Below, piece by piece: positions 1-8,985 of a stretch of 64,000 nt of DNA. Below the pieces are notes generated by a model that was not told the DNA's origin, did no database searches, and saw nothing but the letters and a program-made list of their open reading frames with translations. The translations under genes were made by a program, and so were the position numbers. Numbering within the stretch: position 1 is the stretch's first letter; each line of letters begins with the position of its first letter. Source of the stretch: Acidobacteriota bacterium (GTDB lineage: Bacteria > Acidobacteriota > Vicinamibacteria > Vicinamibacterales > SCN-69-37); the NCBI GenBank assembly GCA_016716905.1, contig JADJUS010000004.1, positions 186,001-250,000 on the forward strand. The letters are read 5' to 3'.

Positions 1-2
1 TT

Positions 3-611
3 CGGCAGTTGATGGCGGCGGGCCTCGACTCACTGCCCGGTGGTGGCGCCGAAGTGTTCTCGGAGCGTGTGCGCCGCAAGATTTGTCACGACAAGGCCGA
101 CGCCGATCGCTATCTGTCCATCCATCGCATCGCCCACGGCCTGGGCATGCGCTCGAATGTGACGATGCTCTACGGGCATATTGAGACGATGGAGGAGCGC
201 GTGGATCACATGTTGCGCGCGCGCGCCCTCCAGGACGAAACCGGTGGGTTCCAGGCGTTTATCCCCCTGGCATTTCACCCCGACAACAACCAGATGGAAA
301 AACTGCCCGCGCCGTCCGCAAGCGACACGCTGCGCGTACACGCGGTCTCTCGGTTGATGCTCGACAACTTCCCGCACATCAAGGCGTTCTGGATTGCCAC
401 GGGTGTGGACGTGGCGCAAATTTCGCTGTGGTACGGCGTGGACGACCTGGACGGCACCGTGCAGGAAGAGAAGATTTACCACATGGCCGGTGCTCGCACG
501 CCTGAGATTCTGACCACGCAGCGCATTCGTGCGCTCATTCGCAACGCCGGCCGGTTGCCGGTGGAGCGCGACACGCTCTACAACGTCGTCACCCCTCCGG
601 ATGCCGCGTAG
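3..611 (+). CDS. mqnE: Aminofutalosine synthase MqnE, C-terminal part (5' end outside window)
   Basis: Radical-SAM enzyme of the futalosine route to menaquinone, joining an adenosyl radical to the chorismate-derived substrate. The frame is open from the window edge, so only the last ~202 residues are seen and the CxxxCxxC iron-sulfur motif is upstream. The visible part carries stretches I recognise from MqnE/MqnC proteins: GLDSLPGGGAE, then HRIAHGLGMRSNVTMLYGH, then FIPLAFHPDN, and a late DDLDGTVQEEKI segment. MqnE fits better than MqnC because of GGGAEVFSERVR and the DDLDGT segment. It implies menaquinone-based respiration, in keeping with nrfHA downstream. Confidence 0.88.
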   Translation, partial: RQLMAAGLDSLPGGGAEVFSERVRRKICHDKADADRYLSIHRIAHGLGMRSNVTMLYGHIETMEERVDHMLRARALQDETGGFQAFIPLAFHPDNNQMEKLPAPSASDTLRVHAVSRLMLDNFPHIKAFWIATGVDVAQISLWYGVDDLDGTVQEEKIYHMAGARTPEILTTQRIRALIRNAGRLPVERDTLYNVVTPPDAA

Positions 612-677
612 TGCACACCGGCGCGGCCCCGTGCCTTGATAGAATCCGACCACACCACTCACGAAGGAGTTTGATAC

Positions 678-1274
<597 letters not shown>

Positions 1275-1331
1275 CGGCGTTCACATGGAGGCGTGAAGGC
1301 ATGAAGGAACGTCTCGTGTGAGCTCATAAAA

Positions 1332-1769
1332 ATGACGCGGTGGACAATCGTCATCGGCGTGCTCGCCGGTCTCCTGATGGGGATCGGCGGGTTCACGTTT
1401 GTGTACGCGAAGGGCAGCTCGTACCTGACCAACGATCCGGCCGCGTGTGCGAACTGTCACGTGATGAACGACTACTACGTGAGGTGGCAGCGCTCGAGTC
1501 ACCGAAGTGTGGCGGTGTGTAATGACTGTCACACGCCCAAGGGGTTCATCCCCAAGTACGTCACGAAGGCCCGCAACGGCTTCTGGCATTCCTTCTACTT
1601 CACGACCGGGAATTTTCCAGACAACATCCAGATCACACCCGGCAATCACAAGGTGGCAGAGGCGTCTTGCCAGAAGTGTCATGCCGCGTTGACCCAGACC
1701 ATGTCGCCCGGCCATGGTGAGCCCACCGGGTGCGTCAAGTGCCACGGCAAGATAGGACATCCCCAATGA
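1332..1769 (+). CDS. nrfH: Cytochrome c nitrite reductase small subunit NrfH
   Basis: Membrane-anchored tetraheme cytochrome of the NapC/NirT family that takes electrons from menaquinol to NrfA. One N-terminal membrane segment (about residues 5-25) is followed by four CXXCH heme motifs at residues 39-43, 63-67, 113-117 and 134-138, within 145 residues, the normal NrfH size. Its stop overlaps the start of nrfA by four bases (ATGA), so the two are translationally coupled. No clear Shine-Dalgarno is seen before the ATG. Presence of mqnE nearby fits a menaquinol donor. Confidence 0.93.
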   Translation: MTRWTIVIGVLAGLLMGIGGFTFVYAKGSSYLTNDPAACANCHVMNDYYVRWQRSSHRSVAVCNDCHTPKGFIPKYVTKARNGFWHSFYFTTGNFPDNIQITPGNHKVAEASCQKCHAALTQTMSPGHGEPTGCVKCHGKIGHPQ

Positions 1770-3121
1770 AAGCTTCCAAGCTGGTCTTTGTGACGGCGGT
1801 CGCGGCCGCGTTGGCAGCTGCCGGCGCCACCGCACTTCTGGTGTCGGTTTTTGAGCGCAAGCAGGAAGGACGCGACCCGTTCTTCCGCGTGGTTGAACTG
1901 ACCGATGAGATCGACGATCCGGCCGTGTGGGGCAAGAACTTTCCGTTCCAGTACGACGGCTACCTGCGCACCGTAGACCAGATCAGGACGCGCTTCGGCG
2001 GCAGCGAAGCCGTGCAGCGTACCCCCACACAAGCCGACCCCCGCTCCATCGTGGCCCAGTCCCGGCTGGAAGAAGATCCGCGGCTCAAGACCATGTGGAG
2101 TGGATACGCCTTTGCCACCGACTTCCGCGAAGAGCGGGGCCACGCGTTCATGCTGGACGACCAGACGTTTACCGAACGGCAGCAGGTGGTGACCCAGCCC
2201 GGCACCTGCATGCATTGCCACGCGTCCGTGTACTTGCCGTACAAGCGTCTGGGCAACGGCAATCTCATCGCCGGGTTCGAGGCCATGAACAAGATGCCGT
2301 ACAAGGAGGCGCGCACCAAGGTGACGCATCCTGTGGCGTGTATCGACTGCCATGATCCAAAGACGATGCAGTTGCGGGTGACACGGCCGGGCTTCCTGGA
2401 AGGGATCAAGGCCTACAAGGCGTCGCAAGGCGTGGCCGACTACGACGTGAACGCGCAGGCCACACACCAGGAGATGCGATCGTTTGTGTGCGGCCAGTGC
2501 CACGTCGAGTACTACTTCAAGGGTAGCGAGAAGCGCCTGACGTATCCGTGGACCAAGGGGCTGAAGGCCGACGAGATTCTGTCGTACTACGAAGAGAACG
2601 GGTTCAAGGATTGGACACACGCCGAGACCGGTGCGCCCGTCCTCAAAGCGCAGCATCCCGAGTTTGAGATGTGGAACCAGGGCATCCACGCCCGGTCAGG
2701 TGTGGCCTGTGCCGACTGCCACATGCCGTATATGCGGCAGGGCGGCCTGAAGGTCAGCGACCATCACGTGCGCAGCCCGCTGCTCAATATCAACAACGCC
2801 TGCCAGGTGTGCCACAACTGGCCCGAAGACGAACTGCGCCAGCGCGTCGTCACGATTCAGGAGCGCACGTACGAGATGCGCAACGTGGCGATGGACGCGC
2901 TGGTGGAACTCATTGGCGACATCAGGCTGGCGCGATCGGGTGGCGCGGGCGCTGCGGTGATCACCAACGCCCAGGCGTCACAACGCCGCGCGCAGTTCCT
3001 GCTGGACTTCATCGAAGCCGAAAACTCGATGGGCTTCCATGCGCCGCAGGAATCCATGCGCATTCTCGGGCTTTCAATCAATCACACGCGACTCGGACAG
3101 CGCGCGCTGAAGACGCAATAA
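1766..3121 (+). CDS. nrfA: Ammonia-forming cytochrome c nitrite reductase NrfA
   Basis: Periplasmic pentaheme enzyme reducing nitrite to ammonium with six electrons. The 451-residue protein starts at the ATG overlapping the nrfH stop; a longer reading frame upstream lies inside nrfH and is less likely. An N-terminal hydrophobic segment serves as export signal or anchor. Five heme motifs are visible at residues 148-152, 192-196, 242-246, 315-319 and 346-350. The first one, which binds the catalytic heme in this family, is CMHCH and not the CXXCK of the E. coli enzyme. KAQHPEFEMW and SDHHVRSP carry the expected calcium-site and active-site regions. Confidence 0.93.
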   Translation: MKASKLVFVTAVAAALAAAGATALLVSVFERKQEGRDPFFRVVELTDEIDDPAVWGKNFPFQYDGYLRTVDQIRTRFGGSEAVQRTPTQADPRSIVAQSRLEEDPRLKTMWSGYAFATDFREERGHAFMLDDQTFTERQQVVTQPGTCMHCHASVYLPYKRLGNGNLIAGFEAMNKMPYKEARTKVTHPVACIDCHDPKTMQLRVTRPGFLEGIKAYKASQGVADYDVNAQATHQEMRSFVCGQCHVEYYFKGSEKRLTYPWTKGLKADEILSYYEENGFKDWTHAETGAPVLKAQHPEFEMWNQGIHARSGVACADCHMPYMRQGGLKVSDHHVRSPLLNINNACQVCHNWPEDELRQRVVTIQERTYEMRNVAMDALVELIGDIRLARSGGAGAAVITNAQASQRRAQFLLDFIEAENSMGFHAPQESMRILGLSINHTRLGQRALKTQ

Positions 3122-3124
3122 ATT

Positions 3125-3160
3125 ACACGAGGCATGAAGGGGGCCCTTCATGCCTCGTGT
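3125..3160. terminator. Perfect 17-bp inverted repeat between convergent nrfA and moeA
   Basis: Two 17-base arms (ACACGAGGCATGAAGGG and its complement) separated by two bases, placed exactly between two convergent genes. It has no long T tract, but its symmetry and place suggest a bidirectional terminator. The stop codon of moeA (3148-3150 on the minus strand) lies inside the right arm. The left-arm sequence recurs near 59555 just after the histidine kinase gene. Confidence 0.6.
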
Positions 3161-4371
3161 GAAGTTTCGTACAAACTGACGACGACATCTGCTCCGGCCT
3201 CCACGACGTCGGTGTCCCCGGCGATGGTGATGTAGCCGTCGGCGTTGGCCATTGACGTAATGTCGCCCGATGCTTTGAATGCAGGTTCAGCGCGGCCGTC
3301 AACGATGCGCACCATGTAGAACTGCAGGCGGCCCGGCGTGGAGGTGATGCGTCGCGCCAGAGGGAGCGTGAGCTGGCGCGGTTGCCATGGCGGCAGGCGC
3401 GCGGTGGCGCGCAGGAGCGGAATCAGGAACACATGGGCGTTCGAGAGACACGACGTCGGATAGCCCGAGAGTCCCAGGACCGGCGCGTTGCCGATGCGGC
3501 CGAACACGGTGGGTTTGCCCGGCTTGATCGCCACGCCGTGGAAGATGACCTCGCCGTGCTGGCGCAGCGCGTCGATGACCAGATCGCGTTCGCCCACTGA
3601 ACTCCCGCCGGAAAACACCAGGATGTCGCAGCCGCCGGCCGCGCCAAGTGTTTGCGTCAACGCCTCGATCGAATCGCGCGATGTTGGCAGCACCACGGGC
3701 TCGCCGCCGTGGCGTCGCACCAGCGCCTCGAGGGTGAAACGGTTGACGTTGTAAAGCTGGCCCGGGCCCAGCGGTTGTCCCGGATCCACCACTTCGTCGC
3801 CGGTACAGAGAATCGCCACGCGCGGACGCGCGTACACCTCAACTTCCGTGCAGCCCAGCGCCGCCAGAACGCCGATTCGCGCCGGTGTGAGTACCACGCC
3901 GGCGTCCAGCACCACATGGCCCGCCGCGATGTCGCCGCCGCGCGGGCCCACGTGCTGACGCGTTGTCGCCGCGCGACGAATCTGCACGGCCCCATCACCC
4001 GTCGTCGTCTGTTCCACCATCACGACCGCATCGGCGCCGTCGGGCAGCGGCGCGCCGGTGGCGATCTCGACGCAGGTGCCCGCGGTGACGCGAACGGGGG
4101 AACCGTCGCCGGTGAACACACGGCCGACCAGGCGCAGTGTCACGGGCGCATCAGGTGCGGCGCCAGCCGTGTCGGCGGCAATTACGGCGTACCCGTCCAT
4201 CGCCGCGCGGTGGAACGGCGGCACATCAAACGTGGCCAAAACCCCGGAAACCAGCGCCCGGCCGTCGGCTTCCGCCAGCGAAACGTGCTCGGTCCGGCCG
4301 ATCGGCCGCGGGGCAGCCAGCACATGGCGCAGCGCCTCGTCGAACGGCAACGTGTGCACAAAGGGACGCAT
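3148..4371 (-). CDS. moeA: Molybdopterin molybdenumtransferase MoeA
   Basis: Inserts molybdate into adenylylated molybdopterin, the last step of molybdenum cofactor synthesis, in the cytoplasm. The 407-residue protein has the family landmarks: PPFHRAAMDGYAV near the N terminus, ATGAPLPDGADAVV, then the MPT-binding domain with CTGDEVV and FSGGSSVGERD, and the C-terminal small domain. The start used (MRPFVHTLPF) matches the family's usual N terminus; another in-frame ATG lies at 4386. The gene diverges from moaB with only 7-22 bases between them, so their control must be shared or leaderless. Confidence 0.92.
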   Translation of the reverse strand: MRPFVHTLPFDEALRHVLAAPRPIGRTEHVSLAEADGRALVSGVLATFDVPPFHRAAMDGYAVIAADTAGAAPDAPVTLRLVGRVFTGDGSPVRVTAGTCVEIATGAPLPDGADAVVMVEQTTTGDGAVQIRRAATTRQHVGPRGGDIAAGHVVLDAGVVLTPARIGVLAALGCTEVEVYARPRVAILCTGDEVVDPGQPLGPGQLYNVNRFTLEALVRRHGGEPVVLPTSRDSIEALTQTLGAAGGCDILVFSGGSSVGERDLVIDALRQHGEVIFHGVAIKPGKPTVFGRIGNAPVLGLSGYPTSCLSNAHVFLIPLLRATARLPPWQPRQLTLPLARRITSTPGRLQFYMVRIVDGRAEPAFKASGDITSMANADGYITIAGDTDVVEAGADVVVSLYETSHEA

Positions 4372-4393
4372 GGGTTCAAGTATCATCCAACTT

Positions 4394-4897
4394 ATGTCCG
4401 CCAATGCCCATCGCGCAGCTTCACCCTCGTCTGTGCCGTGCCTGGTGCTGACCGTGAGCGATACCCGCACCCGCGAGACAGATACCAGTGGTCAAACCAT
4501 CGCCAGCCTGCTTGAAGGCGCAGGCCACACGGTGGTGGCCCGCGAGTTGGTGCCCGACGATCCGATCAAGGTCGCCGAGGCCATCCGCGCGCACCTTGGA
4601 CGCAAGAACGTCCGGGCCGTCATCACCACCGGAGGCACGGGCGTCACGTCGCGCGACACGACGTACGAAGCCGTGACGTCGATGTTTGACAAACAGCTTG
4701 ATGGGTTTGGCGAACTCTTCCGCATGCTGAGTTATCAGCAGGTTGGCGCGGCCGCCATGTTGAGCCGTGCGTGTGCGGGCGTGGTCACCGGCTGTGTCGT
4801 GTTTGTGTTGCCCGGCTCCGAGCCCGCGGTGCGACTGGGCATGGAGAAACTCATCCTGCCGGAACTGGGCCACGTGGTCAGAGAGACATCACGATGA
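4394..4897 (+). CDS. moaB: Molybdenum cofactor biosynthesis protein MoaB/Mog family
   Basis: Molybdopterin adenylyltransferase-type protein that prepares molybdopterin for metal insertion. At 167 residues it has normal length. Visible motifs are LTVSDTRTRETD, TTGGTGVTSRD (nucleotide/MPT loop) and a PGSEPAVRLGMEKLILPELGH C terminus typical of the MoaB branch. It diverges from moeA over a gap of about 20 bases and has no obvious ribosome site. Its stop overlaps the start of the next gene (ATGA), although that gene is a secreted glycosidase of unrelated function. Confidence 0.88.
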   Translation: MSANAHRAASPSSVPCLVLTVSDTRTRETDTSGQTIASLLEGAGHTVVARELVPDDPIKVAEAIRAHLGRKNVRAVITTGGTGVTSRDTTYEAVTSMFDKQLDGFGELFRMLSYQQVGAAAMLSRACAGVVTGCVVFVLPGSEPAVRLGMEKLILPELGHVVRETSR

Positions 4898-6789
4898 AAT
4901 TGGCGCTGGTGCTGGTCGCCGGCGCCCTCTCGGCCGCGGTCGTCACTGCCGGACAGGCACAGGCGCCCGTGCGCCGGCCGGCGGCCGTTCAAAAACCCAC
5001 GCCGCTTCCGGTTCCGGCGGCTGCGCTTCCGGCTGTCCTTGACCGGGTCGCTGTGCGCTGGGTGGACGACACATTCAAGAAGATGACCCTGGACGACAAG
5101 GTGGGCCAGGTGGTCATGTCGGGGATCGATTCGATGTACCTCTCGTCGGACACCGATCAGTTCGACGCGCTCCTCGAGAAGGTGACGAACCTGAAGCTCG
5201 GTGGCTTCGTGGTGTTCGGCGGTTCGGAACGTGCGCCCGGCGTGTTGCTCAACACGGCGTACGGCACGGTCACGCTGGGTCAACCGCTGGCCGCAGCATC
5301 CACACTCAATCGGTTGCAGGCCGCATCGGCCATTCCGCTGCTGGCGTCTGCGGACTTTGAGGCCGGCGCCGGCTTTCGCATTGCCGGCGCCACCACGTTT
5401 CCGCGCGCAATGGCGTTTGGCGCAGCGATGGACGAGGAACTGGTGCGTTCGGCCGCACGCATCACCGCGCAGGAAGGCCGCGCGATTGGTGTGCACATGA
5501 ACTTTGCTCCCGTCGTTGACGTGAACAACAACGCGCGCAATCCGGTGATCAACACGCGTTCACTCGGCGAATCGCCCGCCGCGGTTGGCCGCCTCGCCGC
5601 GGCCTATGTGCAGGGCCTGCAGTCGGGCGGCATGCTCGCGACCCTGAAACACTTTCCGGGTCACGGCGACACGGACGTGGACTCACACATCGGTCTGCCG
5701 ATCATCAGTCATCCCCGCGATCGACTTGACGCCGTGGAACTGCCGTCGTTCAAGGCCGGCATCGCCGCCGGCGCCGATGCGGTGATGACCGCCCACATCC
5801 AGCTTCCAGCGCTCGACCCGGCGGACTTTAGTCCCGCCACGTTGAGCCGCCCGATCGTCACGGGCCTGCTCCGTGGCGACCTCAAGTTCGAGGGGCTGAT
5901 CGTGACCGATTCGATGGGCATGGATGCCGTCGCCCGGCGTCTCGCGCCCGGCGACGCAGCCGTGCGCGCGATTCTTGCAGGCAACGACATCGTCCTGCAC
6001 TCGCCAGACGACGTGGCGGCTGTGATCGGGATCAAGACGGCCGTGGAGAAAGGCACCATTCCACTCGCGCTGCTCGACGCGTCCGTGCGGCGCATCCTGA
6101 CTGCGAAAGCGCGGCTTGGCCTGCACACGAAGAAGCTGGTCTCGCTCGATGATCTGCCGTCACTGGTTGGCGGACGGCAACGCGCCCAGGTGGCGCGGGA
6201 GGCGAGTCAGCGGTCGATCACCCTTCTGAAAGACGACCGCAACCAGGTGCCGTTGCGCGCGCCGCGCGAGGCCGCGGTGCTGTACTTGTCGGTACTCGAC
6301 TATCCGTCCGGCTGGCGCATCGCCGCGCCGAGCCGGACGGTGATCCCGGAGCTTCGGCGGCGCTGGCCGTCCGTCACAGCGATCGAACTCTCGGACCGGT
6401 CCACACCATCGGAAATTGATCTCGTCCGCGCCTCGGCCCTCCGCTTCGACGCCATCGTCGTCTCCGTCTTCGTCCGCGCGTCGTCGGGCAGCGGCCGAAT
6501 GGACCTGGCGCCGCCTCTGACGAAGTTGCTCGGTGACCTGGCGCGCCTGACGGCGGGCACACCCAAGCCGTTTGTGACGATGTTTTTCGGCAATCCGTAC
6601 GTGCCCACATTCCTGCCCGACCTGCCGGCGGTGTTGCTGACGTACGATTTTTATGATCTGGCAGAGGCCTCGGCCGTGGCGGCCCTGGCCGGGGATAACC
6701 CCATTGGGGGGCGCCTGCCCATTTCGATGCCCGGTTCGTTCGACGTCGGCTTCGGGCTGGTCCGAGACCGCCTTGTCCGCCGCCCCTGA
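4894..6789 (+). CDS. Secreted glycoside hydrolase family 3 protein (beta-N-acetylhexosaminidase-like)
   Basis: A 631-residue exported GH3 enzyme: signal peptide at residues 1-23 (ending GQAQA), a Pro/Ala-rich linker, a TIM-barrel domain to about residue 400, and a second alpha/beta domain. KHFPGHGDTDVDSH gives the lysine-histidine pair plus the Asp/His general-acid dyad found in NagZ-type enzymes. VTDSMGMDAV holds the nucleophile Asp. These point to an exo-acting N-acetylhexosaminidase, perhaps for peptidoglycan or chitin fragments, but the substrate cannot be fixed from sequence. The ATG shares four bases with the moaB stop. Confidence 0.85.
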   Translation: MKLALVLVAGALSAAVVTAGQAQAPVRRPAAVQKPTPLPVPAAALPAVLDRVAVRWVDDTFKKMTLDDKVGQVVMSGIDSMYLSSDTDQFDALLEKVTNLKLGGFVVFGGSERAPGVLLNTAYGTVTLGQPLAAASTLNRLQAASAIPLLASADFEAGAGFRIAGATTFPRAMAFGAAMDEELVRSAARITAQEGRAIGVHMNFAPVVDVNNNARNPVINTRSLGESPAAVGRLAAAYVQGLQSGGMLATLKHFPGHGDTDVDSHIGLPIISHPRDRLDAVELPSFKAGIAAGADAVMTAHIQLPALDPADFSPATLSRPIVTGLLRGDLKFEGLIVTDSMGMDAVARRLAPGDAAVRAILAGNDIVLHSPDDVAAVIGIKTAVEKGTIPLALLDASVRRILTAKARLGLHTKKLVSLDDLPSLVGGRQRAQVAREASQRSITLLKDDRNQVPLRAPREAAVLYLSVLDYPSGWRIAAPSRTVIPELRRRWPSVTAIELSDRSTPSEIDLVRASALRFDAIVVSVFVRASSGSGRMDLAPPLTKLLGDLARLTAGTPKPFVTMFFGNPYVPTFLPDLPAVLLTYDFYDLAEASAVAALAGDNPIGGRLPISMPGSFDVGFGLVRDRLVRRP

Positions 6790-6838
6790 GCGAGCACTTG
6801 GCCTGGGGCGAGTCGAAGGGGTATGATTAACAGCTTGT

Positions 6839-6915
6839 GCGCCCTTAGCTCAGCTGGATAGAGCGTCTGGCTACGAACCAGGAGGTCGCAGGTTCGAATC
6901 CTGCAGGGCGCACCA
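6839..6915 (+). tRNA. tRNA-Arg (anticodon ACG)
   Basis: 77 nt with CCA encoded. The 7-bp acceptor stem GCGCCCT/AGGGCGC, a D arm (AGCTCAGCTGG), the anticodon loop CTACGAA (ACG, reads CGN arginine codons) and the GGTTCGAATCC T arm are all visible. The A34 would be edited to inosine by TadA, whose gene lies 4.7 kb downstream. A palindromic repeat begins 12 nt after the CCA. Confidence 0.97.
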
Positions 6916-6927
6916 TCACACCGCTTT

Positions 6928-6962
6928 TGTCCGCCGTAGCGACGGAGTCGCGAAGGCGGACA
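6928..6962. repeat. Palindromic repeat, CCGCC-type family (copy 1)
   Basis: Imperfect hairpin TGTCCGCC...GGCGGACA with inner GTAGCGAC/GTCGCGAA arms, 12 nt after tRNA-Arg. It shares the pattern CCGCC-GTAGC ... GCGAAGG-CGG with copies at 9382, 12721-12899, 18943 and 60612-60729. It may end tRNA transcription or be a REP-like element. Confidence 0.75.
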
Positions 6963-7005
6963 GGGCGCATCACACACCCCACGCAAGTTCCTCATGGAGT
7001 GCCCC

Positions 7006-7839
7006 ATGGAGCGACGCGAGTTCATCAATACCACCGTGATCGGTGCCGCGGTCGTGGCCGCGAATATGGCGACCGAAGCGGTCGGGCCGTTCACGCGTGA
7101 CCACCGCGATCCGCAGGTCAGTGCCGTTCGGGCGACACGGAAGATCCTGATTGCGGGCGGGGGCTTTGGCACGAGCTTCATCAGGTACATGGCTGAGCTG
7201 ACCGGCAAGCCACGCCCGAAGCTCTGCTACCTGCCAACCGCGTCGGCCGACTCACCGGCCGGCATCATCAGCTGGTTTCGCAATTGCGCCCCGCTCAACG
7301 TCGAGCCTTCAGCTCAAGAGAGTTTTATCGCCAGCACCCAGCAGAGTCGCAGTTGGGAAGAGGTCCTCCTCTCTGTGGACGGCATCGTCGTCTCTGGCGG
7401 CAATACGCTGAATCAGCAGGCCATCTGGAAGGCCCAGGGCATCGACGTTGTGCTGAGGCAGGCGTGGGACCGCGGCATCGTGCTCGGCGGCGCCAGTGCG
7501 GGATCATTGTGCTGGTTCGAAGAAGGCACCACGGATTCCCGGCCGAAGGAGCTCTCCACCGTGTTGTGCCTTGGATTTCTGAAGGGGAGTCACAGCCCGC
7601 ACTACGACAGGGAGCCCGGCCGCAGGCCGCTGTATCAGAAGCTTATCGGTTCTGGTGAAATGAAGCCTGGCTACGCCTGCGACAACGACGCGGGCATCTA
7701 CTTCGAAGACAACGAGGTGGCGCGCGTGGTCTCAACCAGAGCCGAAGCCAAGGTGTACTACGTGAACCGTGTCGGCAATGGGGCGGTTGAACGCGTCCTG
7801 GAACCGGAACGGATCGCCGAAGCGCCAGACGCTGACTGA
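7006..7839 (+). CDS. Peptidase E-like serine hydrolase (family S51) with Tat-type leader
   Basis: A 277-residue protein of the S51 / cyanophycinase-PepE group, which use a Ser nucleophile in a class-I glutamine-amidotransferase-like fold. The N terminus MERREFINTTVIGAAVVAA looks like a twin-arginine leader, so it is probably exported folded. VSGGN and GGASAGS (nucleophile Ser) are clear, followed by SHSPHYD with the likely catalytic His. The start at 7006 has GGAG at 6996-6999, six bases upstream; an in-frame ATG at 6994 lacks this. The next gene overlaps its stop (TGATG), suggesting a two-gene unit. Confidence 0.82.
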   Translation: MERREFINTTVIGAAVVAANMATEAVGPFTRDHRDPQVSAVRATRKILIAGGGFGTSFIRYMAELTGKPRPKLCYLPTASADSPAGIISWFRNCAPLNVEPSAQESFIASTQQSRSWEEVLLSVDGIVVSGGNTLNQQAIWKAQGIDVVLRQAWDRGIVLGGASAGSLCWFEEGTTDSRPKELSTVLCLGFLKGSHSPHYDREPGRRPLYQKLIGSGEMKPGYACDNDAGIYFEDNEVARVVSTRAEAKVYYVNRVGNGAVERVLEPERIAEAPDAD

Positions 7840-8471
7840 TGCGGCTTGCCATGTGCGCGGTCGCGCTGTTTGGCGCGTCACTTGGAGCCGGTCAATCCGC
7901 CGCACGGGGCGGCGCTGGTTTTGGGTCGAGTTCGAGCACGATGCCGGCCTCGGCGGTCACGCTTGTGACGTGGGTGCTCCACAGCACTGAGCAGGGGGCA
8001 GATCCTGGTCTGTTGGTGATCTGGCGTGGTTCGCCCGGTTGGTTCTTTGCCAATGGCAGCCCGCAACGCTCTTCCGGTGGCGGGTCGCGAGATGGGTATT
8101 CCGCCACGATGAATTATGGCGGAGTGGACCTCTCGCTTGTGTTCAAGGCCCGCCCACGCTCGGTGACCATCCAGGACAAGATTGTTAATGTCGGCACAGA
8201 CACTGTCGTGCTGGTCGATGACGTCGACGGCGTCGATGGCCCGCGCGTCGTTGGCACATTGCGAGTCGATCTCAGCGGCGTGAGTGGGCGCATCGAGATG
8301 GAGCAACTTGGCCGGGTGCTCAGCCAGTCACCAGAGGCCGCGGCCTTCCTCAAGTGCGACGTTCTGTGGAAGGGCAGTGGTCCCTACGCCACTCTTACTC
8401 CCGTGTGCCGGGCCATTGCCGGCCGGCAACGGCCCGCTCAACGCCCCAGTGCGATCTCGCGTTCGAACTGA
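7839..8471 (+). CDS. Hypothetical secreted protein coupled to peptidase E gene
   Basis: A 210-residue protein I do not recognise. Residues 1-20 form a short hydrophobic leader (MRLAMCAVALFGASLGAG), so it is probably exported. The rest is rich in beta-type alternation (TVVLVDDVDGVDGPRVVGTLRVDL) with no catalytic signature. Its ATG shares a base with the stop of the peptidase gene, so the two are probably co-translated and may act together. The 3' end overlaps the tail of the convergent nucleotidyltransferase gene by 34 bases. Confidence 0.6.
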   Translation: MRLAMCAVALFGASLGAGQSAARGGAGFGSSSSTMPASAVTLVTWVLHSTEQGADPGLLVIWRGSPGWFFANGSPQRSSGGGSRDGYSATMNYGGVDLSLVFKARPRSVTIQDKIVNVGTDTVVLVDDVDGVDGPRVVGTLRVDLSGVSGRIEMEQLGRVLSQSPEAAAFLKCDVLWKGSGPYATLTPVCRAIAGRQRPAQRPSAISRSN

Positions 8472-8975
8472 CGGAACTCGGTCGCCCGGCCTTCTTTGAT
8501 GCTCCACGCTCGGATGGCCTCGATGTTGACCGGCCGGCGGTTCGCGATTGCGGCGGCCACACGGAGGCTCTGTAGATCGTTCCAGTGGTAAAAAGCTGAC
8601 AGGCGATCGCGACAGGAGTCTGTGGCTGACAAGGTCAGCACCTTGACTGAGCCAACCCGAATCTCCACTGGTTCCACCAGGTCATCGTCACCGATGGCGA
8701 CGGGGCCTTTGGGAAACTCCACAAAAACTCCACATCGGCATGCCGTGCTCTGCTCCCGCGCGAGTGAAGCCGACGGCGCGCATGGCCTGGTCCACCTGGT
8801 TGCGCGAGACGTTGTTCCGGATGATGTAGTCCAGGTCGTGCGAGAGGTAGTCGCCTTTTGAGTGCAGGCTGGCGCACGCACCACCCGTCAGGACGGCCTG
8901 CACCCGATGCCGGCGCAACGACGAGGAGACGGCCTGAATGACGTGGCGCAGTGTGGAATGGCGTGACAGGGCCAC
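8438..8975 (-). pseudogene. Nucleotidyltransferase-like protein (AbiEii-like fold), frameshifted
   Basis: Two overlapping minus-strand frames together make one ~178-residue protein. The first has LTGGACASLHSKGDYLSHDLDYI, matching the GG...(S)xDxD nucleotidyltransferase core of AbiEii and antitoxin/toxin-type NTases. The second continues FVEFPKGPVAIGDD to the C terminus. Removing one A from the run of five at 8723-8727 joins them in frame (...MWSFVEFPKG...). It may be a genuine frameshift or a homopolymer error. It follows an HTH gene by ten bases, an arrangement seen in regulator/NTase or toxin-antitoxin-like pairs. Confidence 0.65.
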
Positions 8976-8985
8976 GGCTGGGCAA

